Assembly (NCBI GenBank): GCA_949293245.1
Contig: CASFCS010000007.1
Coordinates: 52,775-116,774, forward strand
From: an uncultured bacterium
Lineage (GTDB): Bacteria > Bacillota > Clostridia > Oscillospirales > Oscillospiraceae
Direction: 5' to 3'
DNA: 64,000 nucleotides
A model generated the notes under the pieces. The model searched no databases. It worked only from the letters and a program-made list of their open reading frames with translations, and was not told the DNA's origin. Made by a program: the position numbers and the translations under genes. Below, in pieces: positions 26,657 to 35,042 of this stretch; within the stretch, counting starts at the first letter, position 1; each line of letters opens with the position of its first letter.

Positions 26657-26706
26657 GGGTAAATGGGGGAGAATTCTCTCCCCCGCGCCCCCCTTTCTCG
26701 GGCATA

Positions 26707-26736
26707 TTTACAAAGCCGCCCCCGGTCTGGTATACT
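26707..26736 (+). promoter_or_regulatory. SigA-type promoter of coaBC
   Basis: TTTACA (26707-26712), 18-bp spacer and TATACT (26731-26736), 50 nt before the start codon. Confidence 0.7.
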
Positions 26737-26785
26737 GGGCTGGGGCTCCGCCCCCAGTTCTCGGAATAGAAATGGAGCGTTTGTC

Positions 26786-28000
26786 ATGCTGAAGGGAAAA
26801 CATGTGCTGCTGGGCGTCACCGGCGGCATCGCCTGCTACAAGGCGGCGGCCCTGGCCTCCGCCCTGGTGAAGCAGCACTGCGACGTGCATGTGATTATGA
26901 CCCGCAACGCCACGGAGTTCATCACCCCCCTGACCTTTGAACAGCTCACGGGCAACCGGACGGTGGTGGACACCTTTGACCGCAACCACACCTTCCAGGT
27001 GGAGCATATCGCCCTGGCGGAGCTGGCGGACCTGGTGCTCATCGCCCCGGCCACCGCCAACGTGCTGGCCAAGCTGGCTCACGGTCTAGCGGACGACATG
27101 CTCACCACCACGGTGCTGGCCTGCCGCTGCCCCAAGCTGGCGGCCCCGGCCATGAACACCAATATGTACGAAAACCCCGTGACCCAGGACAATCTGGCCC
27201 TGCTGCGCCGGTACGGCTGGGAGGTGCTGGAGCCCGCCAGCGGCCGCCTGGCCTGCGGCGCCGTGGGGAAGGGCAAGCTGCCCGAGCCGGAGGACCTGCT
27301 GGAGGCGGTGCTCCACGCCCTGGTCCGCCCCCGGGACATGGAGGGGCTGAAGATGCTGGTCACCGCCGGTCCCACCCGGGAGGCCCTGGACCCGGTGCGC
27401 TACCTCACCAACCACTCCACCGGCCGCATGGGGTACGCTGTGGCCCGGGCCGCCGCCGCCCGGGGGGCAGCCGTCACCCTGGTCACCGGCCCCACCGCCC
27501 TCAAGCGCCCGGCCTATGTGGAGGCGGTGGAGATCACCTCCGCCCGGGAGATGTTTGAGGCCGTCACCGGCCGGAGCGGCGAGCAGGACATCATCATCAA
27601 GGCCGCCGCCGTGGCGGACTACCGCCCGGCCTGTGTGGCTGGGGACAAGATCAAGAAGTCCGACCGGGGGGACGACCTGGCCCTGGCCCTGGAGCGCACC
27701 GACGACATTCTGGCCTGGCTGGGGGCCCACCGGCAGCCGGGACAGTTTTTGTGCGGCTTCTCCATGGAGACCCGGGACGTGCTGGAAAACTCCCGGAAAA
27801 AGCTGGAGAAGAAGGGGCTGGACATGATCGCCGCCAACAGCCTGCGCCAGGCGGGGGCCGGCTTCGGGGTGGACACCAACATCCTCACCCTCATCACCCC
27901 CCACTCCCAGCTGGAGCTCCCCCTCCTGTCCAAGGACCAGGCGGCCCACGCCCTGCTGGACGAGATCCTGCGCCTGCGCCGGGGCCCGGAGCCGGTGTAA
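26786..28000 (+). CDS. coaBC: Bifunctional phosphopantothenoylcysteine decarboxylase/synthetase
   Basis: Makes 4'-phosphopantetheine in coenzyme A synthesis. The N-terminal flavoprotein CoaC part has MLKGKHVLLGVTGGIACYKA, the substrate clamp PAMNTNMYENP and the CGAVGKGKL segment with its conserved Cys; the C-terminal CoaB part has TAGPTREALDPVRYLTNHST and ADYRP with KIKK. I start at the ATG 26786, 8 nt after GGAG, giving 404 residues, the normal length. It is monocistronic. Confidence 0.97.
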   Translation: MLKGKHVLLGVTGGIACYKAAALASALVKQHCDVHVIMTRNATEFITPLTFEQLTGNRTVVDTFDRNHTFQVEHIALAELADLVLIAPATANVLAKLAHGLADDMLTTTVLACRCPKLAAPAMNTNMYENPVTQDNLALLRRYGWEVLEPASGRLACGAVGKGKLPEPEDLLEAVLHALVRPRDMEGLKMLVTAGPTREALDPVRYLTNHSTGRMGYAVARAAAARGAAVTLVTGPTALKRPAYVEAVEITSAREMFEAVTGRSGEQDIIIKAAAVADYRPACVAGDKIKKSDRGDDLALALERTDDILAWLGAHRQPGQFLCGFSMETRDVLENSRKKLEKKGLDMIAANSLRQAGAGFGVDTNILTLITPHSQLELPLLSKDQAAHALLDEILRLRRGPEPV

Positions 28001-28117
28001 GAATTTTTTATCTTTTTTTAACTTTTTCCCAAGGATTTTTCCAGAGAGCTGTGGTATGCTTAGGCCAACATCTGGAGATTACATGGCCCCCGGGGCCAGT
28101 TGAGGAGGCAATTTGGA

Positions 28118-28327
28118 ATGTATCAGAAACGTCTTTACCGCACCGAGGGCATAGACGCCAAGGTGGCCGGCGTGTGCGGCGGCCTGGGGGAGTACCTGGG
28201 TATTGACCCCAACATCGTCCGTCTGGTGACGGTGCTGCTGTTCTTCTTTGGCACCCTGTCCTTCTGGGTGTATCTCATCGCCGCCCTGATCCTGCCCAGG
28301 AAGAGCGACATCTATCCCGGCTTTTAA
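28118..28327 (+). CDS. PspC-domain membrane protein
   Basis: 69 residues. The whole protein is one PspC domain: MYQKRLYRTEGIDAKVAGVC followed by GGLGEYLGIDPNIVRLVTVL and a hydrophobic segment (residues about 40-62, LLFFFGTLSFWVYLIAALIL). Such stand-alone PspC proteins bind the membrane and are linked to envelope stress in Gram-positives. GAGGAGG lies 9 nt before the ATG; an upstream ATG is less likely. Confidence 0.9.
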   Translation: MYQKRLYRTEGIDAKVAGVCGGLGEYLGIDPNIVRLVTVLLFFFGTLSFWVYLIAALILPRKSDIYPGF

Positions 28328-28349
28328 CCCTTTTCAAAGTTTAAAACCC

Positions 28350-28376
28350 GGCGCCGCGTGACGCGGCGCCGGGTCC
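28350..28376 (-). other. GC-rich hairpin next to the PspC gene
   Basis: ACCCGGCGCCGC and GCGGCGCCGGGT with a 5-nt loop form a 12-bp perfect stem. The T-rich flank is on the minus strand (TTTTAAACTTT), against the direction of the PspC gene, so it is not a clear terminator for that gene. Confidence 0.55.
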
Positions 28377-28380
28377 CAGA

Positions 28381-28585
28381 CTGTCGAAAAGCCAAAGCCT
28401 GTGCAAGAAACGGAATATGTTTTACAGGCTTCAAAAGCTCTCGGCAGAGTTTTGCCGCTCGCAAGCGGCAAAATGAAGTGAAATTTGATTTTATTTTGCC
28501 GCCTGTGGGCGGCAAAACTCTGCTGAGAGCTTTTTAGCTTGCACGACACATTTCGTTTCTTACATAGACTTTGGCTTTTCGACAG
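28381..28585. mobile_element. MITE-like 205-bp palindromic element
   Basis: Perfect 17-bp terminal inverted repeats CTGTCGAAAAGCCAAAG (28381-28397) and its complement (28569-28585). Inside, 28433-28458 pairs with 28509-28534 at 25 of 26 positions, so the whole element folds into one long hairpin. No target-site duplication is clear and there is no transposase gene. Short open frames inside it are products of the palindrome. Confidence 0.7.
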
Positions 28586-28664
28586 CCTGCGCCTTTATAG
28601 TCCCGATTATGGGACTCTTTTTCTGCTATACTCAGTGCAGAAAACAGGAAAGGGGCGGAGCGCC

Positions 28665-28784
28665 ATGTACAGCATGTATGAGATGAAGTGGGTCCGGGGC
28701 CATGTGGAGGTCTACCGGGGCGGACAGTTCTGGTTCTCCGCCGACTCCATGGCGGAGGCGGAGCGGGAGCTCCGGGACATATAA
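28665..28784 (+). CDS. Hypothetical 39-residue protein
   Basis: Reads MYSMYEMKWVRGHVEVYRGG and ends AEAERELRDI; a short beta-rich start and an acidic amphipathic helix, no membrane segment. Support: a TATACT box 30 nt upstream, a GGAG close to the ATG and a good terminator right after the stop. I do not recognise the family; the small size keeps the call moderate. Confidence 0.6.
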   Translation: MYSMYEMKWVRGHVEVYRGGQFWFSADSMAEAERELRDI

Positions 28785-28790
28785 CCCAGC

Positions 28791-28827
28791 GGGGAGGCGC
28801 TTTTCCAGCGCCTCCCCGTATTATTTT
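28791..28827 (+). terminator. Terminator after the 39-residue gene
   Basis: GGGGAGGCGC and GCGCCTCCCC, 10-bp perfect stem with a 7-nt loop, followed by GTATTATTTTA. It also lies after the convergent DUF1846 gene. Confidence 0.8.
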
Positions 28828-28836
28828 AATCCTATA

Positions 28837-30324
28837 TTACTTGTGGTAGAGCTTATTGGTCTCGTACACCGGCTCGCAGGTGAGGTGAAGCCCCAGTTTC
28901 TGGTAGGTGCCGCTGTCGGCGGAGGACACCAGCACGCTGGTGTGGGCGTCGCATCCCCGCAGGGCGGACAGCTGCTCCAGGGCCCGGGCGGCCAGGGGGT
29001 TGTCCGCGGCGGAGATGGCCAGGGCAATGAGGGTCTCGTCGCTGTGGAGCCGGGGGTTGGCGCTGCCCAGGTGCTTGACCTTCACGGTCTGGATGGGCTC
29101 GATGCCCTGGGGGGCAATGAGGTGTTTGCCGTGCTCGATGCCCGCCAGCACCTTCAGGGCGTTGAGCAGGCAGGCGGAGGCCGCCCCCAGCAGGGCAGTG
29201 GTCTTGCCGGTGATCACCTGGCCGTCGGGCAGCTGGATGGCGGCGGCGGGCATCCCTGTCTCCTCGGCCACCTGCCGGGCGGCGGCGGTGACGGGGCGGA
29301 AGCTGTCATCCACCTTGGCCTGCTGGAGGAGCATCTCCAGCTTGTACACCGTCTCGTCGTCCCCCTTGCCCTGGCGGCGCTCGCACCGGGCGGTGTAGTA
29401 CCGGCGGAGGATCTCCTGCCGGGCGGCCAGGCACACCGCCTGGTCGTCCACGATGCAGTTGCCCGCCATGTTCACCCCCATGTCCGTGGGGGACTTGTAG
29501 GGGCACTCCCCGGTGATCTTCTCGAACATGGCCGCAAGCACCGGGAAGACCTCCACATCCCGGTTGTAATTCACGGTGGTCACCCCGTAGGCCTGGAGGT
29601 GGAAGGGGTCGATGACGTTCACGTCCCCCAGGTCGGCGGTGGCCGCCTCGTAGGCCAGGTTCACCGGGTGCTGGAGGGGCAGGTTCCACACGGGGAAGGT
29701 CTCAAACTTGGCGTACCCCGCCCGCACCCCGTGCTTGTACTCGTGGTAGAGCTGGGAGAGGCAGGTGGCCATCTTGCCGCTGCCCGGCCCGGGGCCGGTG
29801 ACCACCACCAGGGGGCGGCTGGTGCGGATATACTCGTTTTTGCCGTACCCCTCGTCGGAGACGATGAGGGAGATGTTGTGGGGGTAGCCGGGGATGGGGT
29901 AGTGGAGATAGACCGGCACCCCCAGCTCCTCCAGCCGGCGCCTGAAGGCGTCGGCGGCGGGCTGGCCGGCGTACTGGGTCACCACCACGCTGCCCACATA
30001 CAGGCTCTTGGCCCGGAAGGTGTCGATCAGGCGGAGCACGTCCACGTCGTAGGTGATGCCCAGGTCCCCCCGGACCTTGTTCTGCTCGATGGCGGCGGCG
30101 TTGATGGCGATGACCATCTCGGCGCTGTCCTTGAGCTCCAGCAGCATGCGGATCTTGCTGTCGGGGGCGAAGCCGGGCAGCACCCGGGCGGCGTGGTGGT
30201 CGTCAAAGAGCTTGCCGCCAAACTCCAGATAGAGCTTGCCGCCAAACTGGGCGATCCGCTCCCGGATGTGGGCGGACTGGGTCTCCAAATACTTTTGGTT
30301 GTCAAATCCCACTTTATTGCTCAT
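28837..30324 (-). CDS. DUF1846 domain-containing protein
   Basis: A 495-residue protein that is nearly entirely one DUF1846 domain, beginning MSNKVGFDNQKYLETQSAHI and containing VVVTGPGPGSGKMATCLSQLYHEY, a P-loop-like segment, and GVNMAGNCIVDD. The family is widespread in Firmicutes and has a known fold but no proven function. Length is normal for the family (about 500). It is transcribed alone. Confidence 0.92.
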   Translation of the reverse strand: MSNKVGFDNQKYLETQSAHIRERIAQFGGKLYLEFGGKLFDDHHAARVLPGFAPDSKIRMLLELKDSAEMVIAINAAAIEQNKVRGDLGITYDVDVLRLIDTFRAKSLYVGSVVVTQYAGQPAADAFRRRLEELGVPVYLHYPIPGYPHNISLIVSDEGYGKNEYIRTSRPLVVVTGPGPGSGKMATCLSQLYHEYKHGVRAGYAKFETFPVWNLPLQHPVNLAYEAATADLGDVNVIDPFHLQAYGVTTVNYNRDVEVFPVLAAMFEKITGECPYKSPTDMGVNMAGNCIVDDQAVCLAARQEILRRYYTARCERRQGKGDDETVYKLEMLLQQAKVDDSFRPVTAAARQVAEETGMPAAAIQLPDGQVITGKTTALLGAASACLLNALKVLAGIEHGKHLIAPQGIEPIQTVKVKHLGSANPRLHSDETLIALAISAADNPLAARALEQLSALRGCDAHTSVLVSSADSGTYQKLGLHLTCEPVYETNKLYHK

Positions 30325-30532
30325 AACCCACGCCGATGTCCCCCGCCCGGAGGGGGCGGAGAAAACATCTTCCTCCTCGCTGAAAAATTTCTCTTTACTC
30401 CTGAGAGAAAGTGCAGTAGTATAGTGTCTGCCGCCGGAGGAACCTCCGGTTCAATAGACCCCATTGTATCACAAACCCCCCGGGGACACAATTCCCGGCG
30501 GGGATTTTTCGGGGAAAAGGAGTTCACTTCAC

Positions 30533-31303
30533 ATGGAGATCACGCTGCAGACCCTGCTTATCGTCTGTCCCCTGGTATTCCTGGCCGGTCTGGTGGATTC
30601 CGTGGCCGGGGGCGGAGGGCTCATCTCCCTGCCGGCCTACCTGCTGGCGGGCCTGCCCCCCCACCTGGCCACCGCCACCAACAAGTGCTCCTCCACCTTC
30701 GGCACCATCCTGACCACCGTGCGCTTTCTGCGCCACGGCCACGTCCACGCGGTGTCGGCGGGGCTGTCGGTGGTGTTCTCCCTGGTGGGCTCCTGGCTGG
30801 GGGCCCGGCTGAATATGGTGCTGCCCGAGGTGTACCTCTACTGGTTTTTGCTGGGTTCCCTGCCGGTGATCGCTGTGGTCATCATCCTCAAGCGGGACCT
30901 GGGGGCGGAAAACCGCATGGATTCCCTGTCCACCCGGGCTCTTCTGGTCCGCTGCGCCGCCATCGCCCTGGTGATCGGCGCCTACGACGGGTTTTTCGGC
31001 CCGGGCACCGGCACCTTCCTGGTGCTGGCCCTGACGGGGCTGTGCGGGTTCGACCTGCTCACCGCCTCGGGCAACGCCAAGGTGATGAACCTCACGTCCA
31101 ACATCGCCGCCTTTGTCACCTTCGCTTTCAGCGGGAACATCCTGTGGGCCCTGGGCATCCCCGCCGCCCTGTTCGGCATCGCCGGGCAGTATGTGGGCTC
31201 CGGCCTGGCCCTGAAAAACGGGGCCAAGGTGATCCGCCCCATGTTCCTGCTGGTGCTGGTTCTGCTGCTGGGCACGGTGGTGTACGACGTGGCGGTGGGT
31301 TGA
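30533..31303 (+). CDS. TSUP-family permease (TauE/SafE type)
   Basis: A 256-residue membrane protein with about seven to eight hydrophobic segments. The signature GLVDSVAGGGGLISLPAYLLAGL near the N-terminus and the internally repeated GAYDGFFGPGTGTFLVLALT are typical of the TauE/SafE family, which moves sulfite, sulfoacetate or similar organic anions. Substrate unknown here. The ATG at 30533 has AGGAG 10 nt upstream. Confidence 0.92.
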   Translation: MEITLQTLLIVCPLVFLAGLVDSVAGGGGLISLPAYLLAGLPPHLATATNKCSSTFGTILTTVRFLRHGHVHAVSAGLSVVFSLVGSWLGARLNMVLPEVYLYWFLLGSLPVIAVVIILKRDLGAENRMDSLSTRALLVRCAAIALVIGAYDGFFGPGTGTFLVLALTGLCGFDLLTASGNAKVMNLTSNIAAFVTFAFSGNILWALGIPAALFGIAGQYVGSGLALKNGAKVIRPMFLLVLVLLLGTVVYDVAVG

Positions 31304-31371
31304 CAATATCCCCCATTCCCCCATAATATCAGATATCACGGGCGGTTTCGCCCCAGGAGGAGGTAATTTTC

Positions 31372-31683
31372 ATGCTGGACCCCAACGCCAACAACCCCAA
31401 GGAGATGATGCCCCTGGAGGAGGAAGAGCTCATCATCAACCTCACCGATGAAAACGGCCAGGACGTGCCCTTCTACTGCCTGGACCTGGTGCCCTATGAG
31501 GGCAAGGAGTACGTGGTCCTTCTCCCCGCCAGCGGTCCCGACGACGGCGAGGTGGTCATCCTGGAGGTCTCCGAGGGCGACGAGGAGACCGAGAGCTACA
31601 TCGGCGTGGAGGATGCCGACGTGCTCAACGGGGTGTTCGAGCTGTTCAAGGAGCGCAACCAGGAGTTTTTCACGTTTGAATGA
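31372..31683 (+). CDS. DUF1292 domain-containing protein (YrzB family)
   Basis: A 103-residue acidic protein with the DUF1292 pattern EEEELIINLTDENGQDVPFY, VLLPASGPDDGEVVILEV and GVFELFKERNQEFF. In many Firmicutes yrzB lies with yrrK and alaS, which is not the case here. Function unknown. AGGAGG is 8 nt before the ATG and a terminator follows directly. Confidence 0.9.
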   Translation: MLDPNANNPKEMMPLEEEELIINLTDENGQDVPFYCLDLVPYEGKEYVVLLPASGPDDGEVVILEVSEGDEETESYIGVEDADVLNGVFELFKERNQEFFTFE

Positions 31684-31696
31684 CCAGTGCGCACAA

Positions 31697-31741
31697 GAGG
31701 CCACTTCCCAGAAATGCCTGGGAAGCGGCCTCCTCTTTTTT
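31697..31741 (+). terminator. Terminator after the DUF1292 gene
   Basis: GAGGCC-A-CTTCCCAG with its complement and loop AAATGC, followed by CTCTTTTTTTC. It faces the stop codon of the convergent chromate-transporter-like gene. Confidence 0.85.
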
Positions 31742-32304
31742 CACATCTGAAAGACGATGCCCGCCACGGCGGACAGGGCGATGAACACAATGGGGTGGAG
31801 CTTTTTGGCCGGGGTGAACTTCATCAGGATAAACACCACGGCGCACAGGGCGATGGCGGGCAGGTGGAAGGTGAGCTTCTCCCCCTCCCCGGCAGGGAGG
31901 GTCAGCAGAGCGATGGACACCACCTCCGCCAGGGCCGCGGCAATGAGCCCGGTGGAGGCGGGGCGCAGGCCGTAGAACACGCCCTCCACCCCCCGGCTGG
32001 TGCGGAAGCGCTGGAGGAACTTGGAGATCACCAGAATGATGACGATGGAGGGGAAGATGAGCCCCAGAGTGGCCACCACACCCCCCAGCAGTCCCCCGCA
32101 GCGGAAGCCCACATAGGTGGCAGTGTTCACCCCCAGGGGGCCGGGTGTGGACTCGGACACGGCAATCATATCCGCCAGGTCCCCGGCGGTGAACCACCCG
32201 GTGCGGGAGCCCAGGTCGGACAGGAAGGGGATGGTGGCCAGGCCGCCCCCCACGGAGAAGAGCCCCACCTTGCAGAACTCCCAGAACAGCTGCAGATAAA
32301 TCAC
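31741..32304 (-). CDS. Chromate-transporter family protein, second of a coupled pair
   Basis: A 187-residue single-domain ChrA protein (short type). FWEFCKVGLFSVGGGLATIPFL and STPGPLGVNTATYVGFRCGG are the family signatures. The GTG start at 32304 overlaps the stop of the preceding ChrA gene as GTGA, and such short ChrA pairs act as heterodimers in other bacteria. Chromate itself is an unlikely natural substrate in the gut; the substrate is unknown. Confidence 0.9.
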   Translation of the reverse strand: MIYLQLFWEFCKVGLFSVGGGLATIPFLSDLGSRTGWFTAGDLADMIAVSESTPGPLGVNTATYVGFRCGGLLGGVVATLGLIFPSIVIILVISKFLQRFRTSRGVEGVFYGLRPASTGLIAAALAEVVSIALLTLPAGEGEKLTFHLPAIALCAVVFILMKFTPAKKLHPIVFIALSAVAGIVFQM

Positions 32305-32894
32305 GCCTTCCACCCCCTTGCGGCCCGGGCGCACAGCCCGGTAATCCCCGCCAGGACCACCAGCACCACGGGGGAGCACAGGTAGTCCAGAACCAGCCCC
32401 AGGGGGGTGGCGGTATCAAAGGTGACGAAGTTGCCCACGGCGGCCAGGGCAAAGACCGCCAGGAAGATCACCCAGGTGAGGGCGTCCACCACCGAGGAGC
32501 GGCGCAGCTTGAGCACACTGACCAGAATCAGGGCGCACACGCAGGCCCGGATGCCCGCAAAGGCGTGGATCACCGCGGGGATGTGGGAGAAGTTCTGCAA
32601 AAAGGCGGCGATCACCAGAATGATGGTGATGGAGGGGAACACCACCCCCAGGGTGGCGATGACCCCGCCGGCAGGGCCGGTGATTTTGTGGCCCACAAAG
32701 GTGGCGGTGTTCACGGCGATGACGCCCGGGGTGCACTGGCCGATGGCGTAGTAGTCCGCCAGCTCCTCCTCGGTGGCCCACCCCTTGTTGTCCACCAGCT
32801 CCCGCTGGAGGATGGGCAGCATGGCGTACCCCCCGCCGAAGGTACACACCCCCACCCGGGCGAAGGTGAGGAACAGGTCCAGATAGATATTCAA
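32301..32894 (-). CDS. Chromate-transporter family protein, first of a coupled pair
   Basis: A 197-residue short ChrA protein. LFLTFARVGVCTFGGGYAML and QCTPGVIAVNTATFVGHKIT are the two signatures. I place the start at the TTG 32894-32892 (MNIYLDLFLTF), since GGGAGG lies 7 nt before it; an ATG at 32909 precedes that ribosome site and has none of its own. It follows nadE after about 31 nt and is coupled to the next ChrA gene. Confidence 0.88.
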   Translation of the reverse strand: MNIYLDLFLTFARVGVCTFGGGYAMLPILQRELVDNKGWATEEELADYYAIGQCTPGVIAVNTATFVGHKITGPAGGVIATLGVVFPSITIILVIAAFLQNFSHIPAVIHAFAGIRACVCALILVSVLKLRRSSVVDALTWVIFLAVFALAAVGNFVTFDTATPLGLVLDYLCSPVVLVVLAGITGLCARAARGWKA

Positions 32895-32925
32895 AGAAAT
32901 GCCTCCCATATAAAGATCCGGGGCC

Positions 32926-34851
32926 TCACTCCAGCCCCTCCAGCTCCGCCATCCACAGCGCCGCCACAGCGTCGGAGGGCATCCGCCAGTCCCCACGGGG
33001 GGAGAGGGCCACAGAGCCCACCTTGGGCCCGTCGGACAGGCAGGAGCGCTTGAACTGCTGGGAGAAGAACCGGCGGTAGAAGTTCCGCAGCCACTTGAGC
33101 AGGGTGGTGCGGTCATAGCCCCGGCCGAAGGCGTGCTCCGCCAGCCGCAGCACCTTCCGGGGGGAGAAGCCCCAGCGGATGGCGTAGTAGAGATAGAAGT
33201 CATGGAGCTCGTAGGGCCCCACCAGGTCCTCGGTCTTCTGGGCGATCTCCCCCTGGATGGCGGGCAGAAGCTCCGGGGAGACCGGGGTGTCCAGGATGTC
33301 GGTGAGGACGCCGGAGAGCTGGGGGTCCTCCCGCTCCTTGTCGTCGGAGATGAAGCTCACCAGGTGGCGCACCAGGGTCTTGGGAATGCCGGCGTTCACG
33401 GCGTAGTTGCTCATGTGGTCCCCGTTGTAGGTGCACCAGCCCAGGGCCAGCTCGCTCAGGTCCCCGGTGCCGATCACCAGGCCGCCGGTCTGGTTGGCGA
33501 TGTCCATGAGGACCTGGGTGCGCTCTCTGGCCTGGCCGTTTTCAAAGGTCACGTCGTGGTTGTCCATGGACTGGCCAATGTCCTTAAAGTGCTGGCGCAC
33601 CGCCTCGCCGATGTCGATGGTCTTGAGGGTGCAGCCCAGCCGCTCGGAGAGGAGCACCGCGTTGGACTTGGTGCGGTCCGTGGTGCCAAAGCAGGGCATG
33701 GTAACGGCGATGATGTCCGTGGCCGGGCGGCGGAGCATCTCCATGGCCACCGCCGTGATGAGCACCGCCAATGTGGAGTCCAGCCCGCCGGACAGGCCCA
33801 CCACCGCCGTTTTGGCGCCGGTGTGCTCCAGCCGCTTTTTGAGGCCCAGGGCGGCGATGCAGAGGATCTCGTTGCATCGCTCCGCCCGGTCGCTCTCGCT
33901 GCCGGGCACAAAGGGGGTGGGGGACACGGGCCGGGTGAGGTGGGTGTCCGCCAGATCCATGTCAAAGGAGACCCGCCAGATCTCCGGCGCCCCGGCGGCG
34001 CTCTGGAAGGTGTTCATCCGGCGGCGCTCATACACCAGCCGCTCCACATCGATCTCGCTGACGGTGAGGCCGGAGGCAAACCGCCGCTCCGCCAGGATCG
34101 CCCCGTTTTCCGCGATCATGTTGTGGCCGGTGAACACCAGGTCGGTGGTGGACTCCCCCTCGCCGGCGTCGGCGTACACATAGCCGCACACCAGCCGCCC
34201 GGACTGGCTGGTGACCAGGGAGCGGCGGTAGGCCGCCTTGCCCACCAGCTCGTTGGAGGCGGACAGGTTCAGAATAATGGTGGCGCCCGCCTGGGCCAGG
34301 GCGGCGGAGGGGGGCTCCGGCGCCCACAGATCCTCGCAGATCTCCACGCCGATGACCAGGCTGTCCAGGCCGGTGCAGCCGAAGGTTCCCCGGGCCTCCA
34401 GGTTGACCTGCTGCCCGCACAGCTCCACACAGTGCTCCACGCCGGCGCCCGAAGCAAACCAGCGCCCCTCGTAAAATTCCCCGTAATTGGGCAGATAGGT
34501 CTTGGGCACCAGGCCCAGGATCTCTCCTTTTTGTATAACAGCGGCGCAATTATACAGTTTGTTGTTCCACTTGTCCTGCACGGGCAGGCCCACGGCGGCC
34601 ACCAGGTCCAGATTGCGGGTGGCCTCCAGAATGGTCTGGAGCCCCTCCTCGGCCCCCTTGATGAGGGTGGGCTGGAGGAACAGGTCCCCGCAGGTGTACC
34701 CGGTGAGGCACAGCTCGGGGAAGGCCATCACCTTCACGCCCTGCTGGTCGGCCTGGCGCATGAGGGTGAAGATCTGCTCGGCGTTATAGCGGCAGTCGGC
34801 CACCCGGATCTTGGGGGTGGCGGCGGCAACTTTCACAAATCCATCGCGCAT
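32926..34851 (-). CDS. nadE: Glutamine-dependent NAD+ synthetase
   Basis: Amidates nicotinic acid adenine dinucleotide to NAD+. The N-terminal nitrilase domain gives ammonia from glutamine, with Glu in FPELCLTGYTCGD, Lys in LVPKTYLPNYGEFYE and Cys in IGVEICEDLWAPEPP. The C-terminal ATP pyrophosphatase domain has VVGLSGGLDSTLAV at about residue 350. The 641-residue length is normal for the two-domain form. AAGGAGG lies 8 nt before the ATG. Two ChrA genes follow in the same operon. Confidence 0.97.
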   Translation of the reverse strand: MRDGFVKVAAATPKIRVADCRYNAEQIFTLMRQADQQGVKVMAFPELCLTGYTCGDLFLQPTLIKGAEEGLQTILEATRNLDLVAAVGLPVQDKWNNKLYNCAAVIQKGEILGLVPKTYLPNYGEFYEGRWFASGAGVEHCVELCGQQVNLEARGTFGCTGLDSLVIGVEICEDLWAPEPPSAALAQAGATIILNLSASNELVGKAAYRRSLVTSQSGRLVCGYVYADAGEGESTTDLVFTGHNMIAENGAILAERRFASGLTVSEIDVERLVYERRRMNTFQSAAGAPEIWRVSFDMDLADTHLTRPVSPTPFVPGSESDRAERCNEILCIAALGLKKRLEHTGAKTAVVGLSGGLDSTLAVLITAVAMEMLRRPATDIIAVTMPCFGTTDRTKSNAVLLSERLGCTLKTIDIGEAVRQHFKDIGQSMDNHDVTFENGQARERTQVLMDIANQTGGLVIGTGDLSELALGWCTYNGDHMSNYAVNAGIPKTLVRHLVSFISDDKEREDPQLSGVLTDILDTPVSPELLPAIQGEIAQKTEDLVGPYELHDFYLYYAIRWGFSPRKVLRLAEHAFGRGYDRTTLLKWLRNFYRRFFSQQFKRSCLSDGPKVGSVALSPRGDWRMPSDAVAALWMAELEGLE

Positions 34852-34925
34852 ATATTTGACCTCCTTACGCGCCGTCCCCCGGCTGCGTGGGAAAAGATGG
34901 GGGCGCGGTTGATTCAGCAGACATT

Positions 34926-34954
34926 ATTATAATACCTGGAGCCCCGCCCCGCAA
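34926..34954 (-). promoter_or_regulatory. SigA-type promoter of nadE
   Basis: On the minus strand TTGCGG (34954-34949), 17-bp spacer and TATAAT (34931-34926). The 14 bases GACATTATTATAAT around the -10 are the same as in the promoter repeat at 26622-26635. Confidence 0.7.
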
Positions 34955-35007
34955 GGGCGGAAAGGGAGGAGCCCGCGGACAATCTGTGGCTTTTTGTACA
35001 AATAGTC

Positions 35008-35036
35008 TTGACAAGGGAGAAACAGGAGGGTATAAT
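35008..35036 (+). promoter_or_regulatory. Consensus SigA promoter of the Mn riboswitch-ATPase transcript
   Basis: TTGACA (35008-35013), exactly 17 bp, TATAAT (35031-35036): a perfect consensus promoter right before the riboswitch. Confidence 0.9.
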
Positions 35037-35042
35037 TACATC

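Larger units (their letters stand above)
26363..26660. repeat. Composite hairpin element with 30-bp direct repeats carrying promoters
   Basis: Between the ECF gene and coaBC. Direct repeats 26367-26396 and 26628-26657 match at 29 of 30 positions. Between them are five hairpins: CCTTGAAAGC/GCTTTCAAGG, a GGGGCTTTGGGCA-type stem, CCCTGGGAGCG/CGCTCCCAGGG, CACAAAATCAGCT with AAGCTGTTTTGTG, and AAATAAACCG/CGGTTTATTT. In addition 26512-26533 is an inverted copy (20 of 22) of 26620-26641, framing a 130-bp unit. No gene is visible. Confidence 0.75.

Noticed and set aside
30325..30480. T-box or other riboswitch ahead of the DUF1846 gene
   Set aside because: There is a hairpin (GCCGGAGG/CCTCCGG) and a TATACT, but no T-box sequence, terminator or other aptamer core.
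28702..31326. 874-codon plus-strand open frame across the DUF1846 gene
   Set aside because: It runs antisense to a recognisable family and then out of frame through the TSUP gene; no ribosome site.
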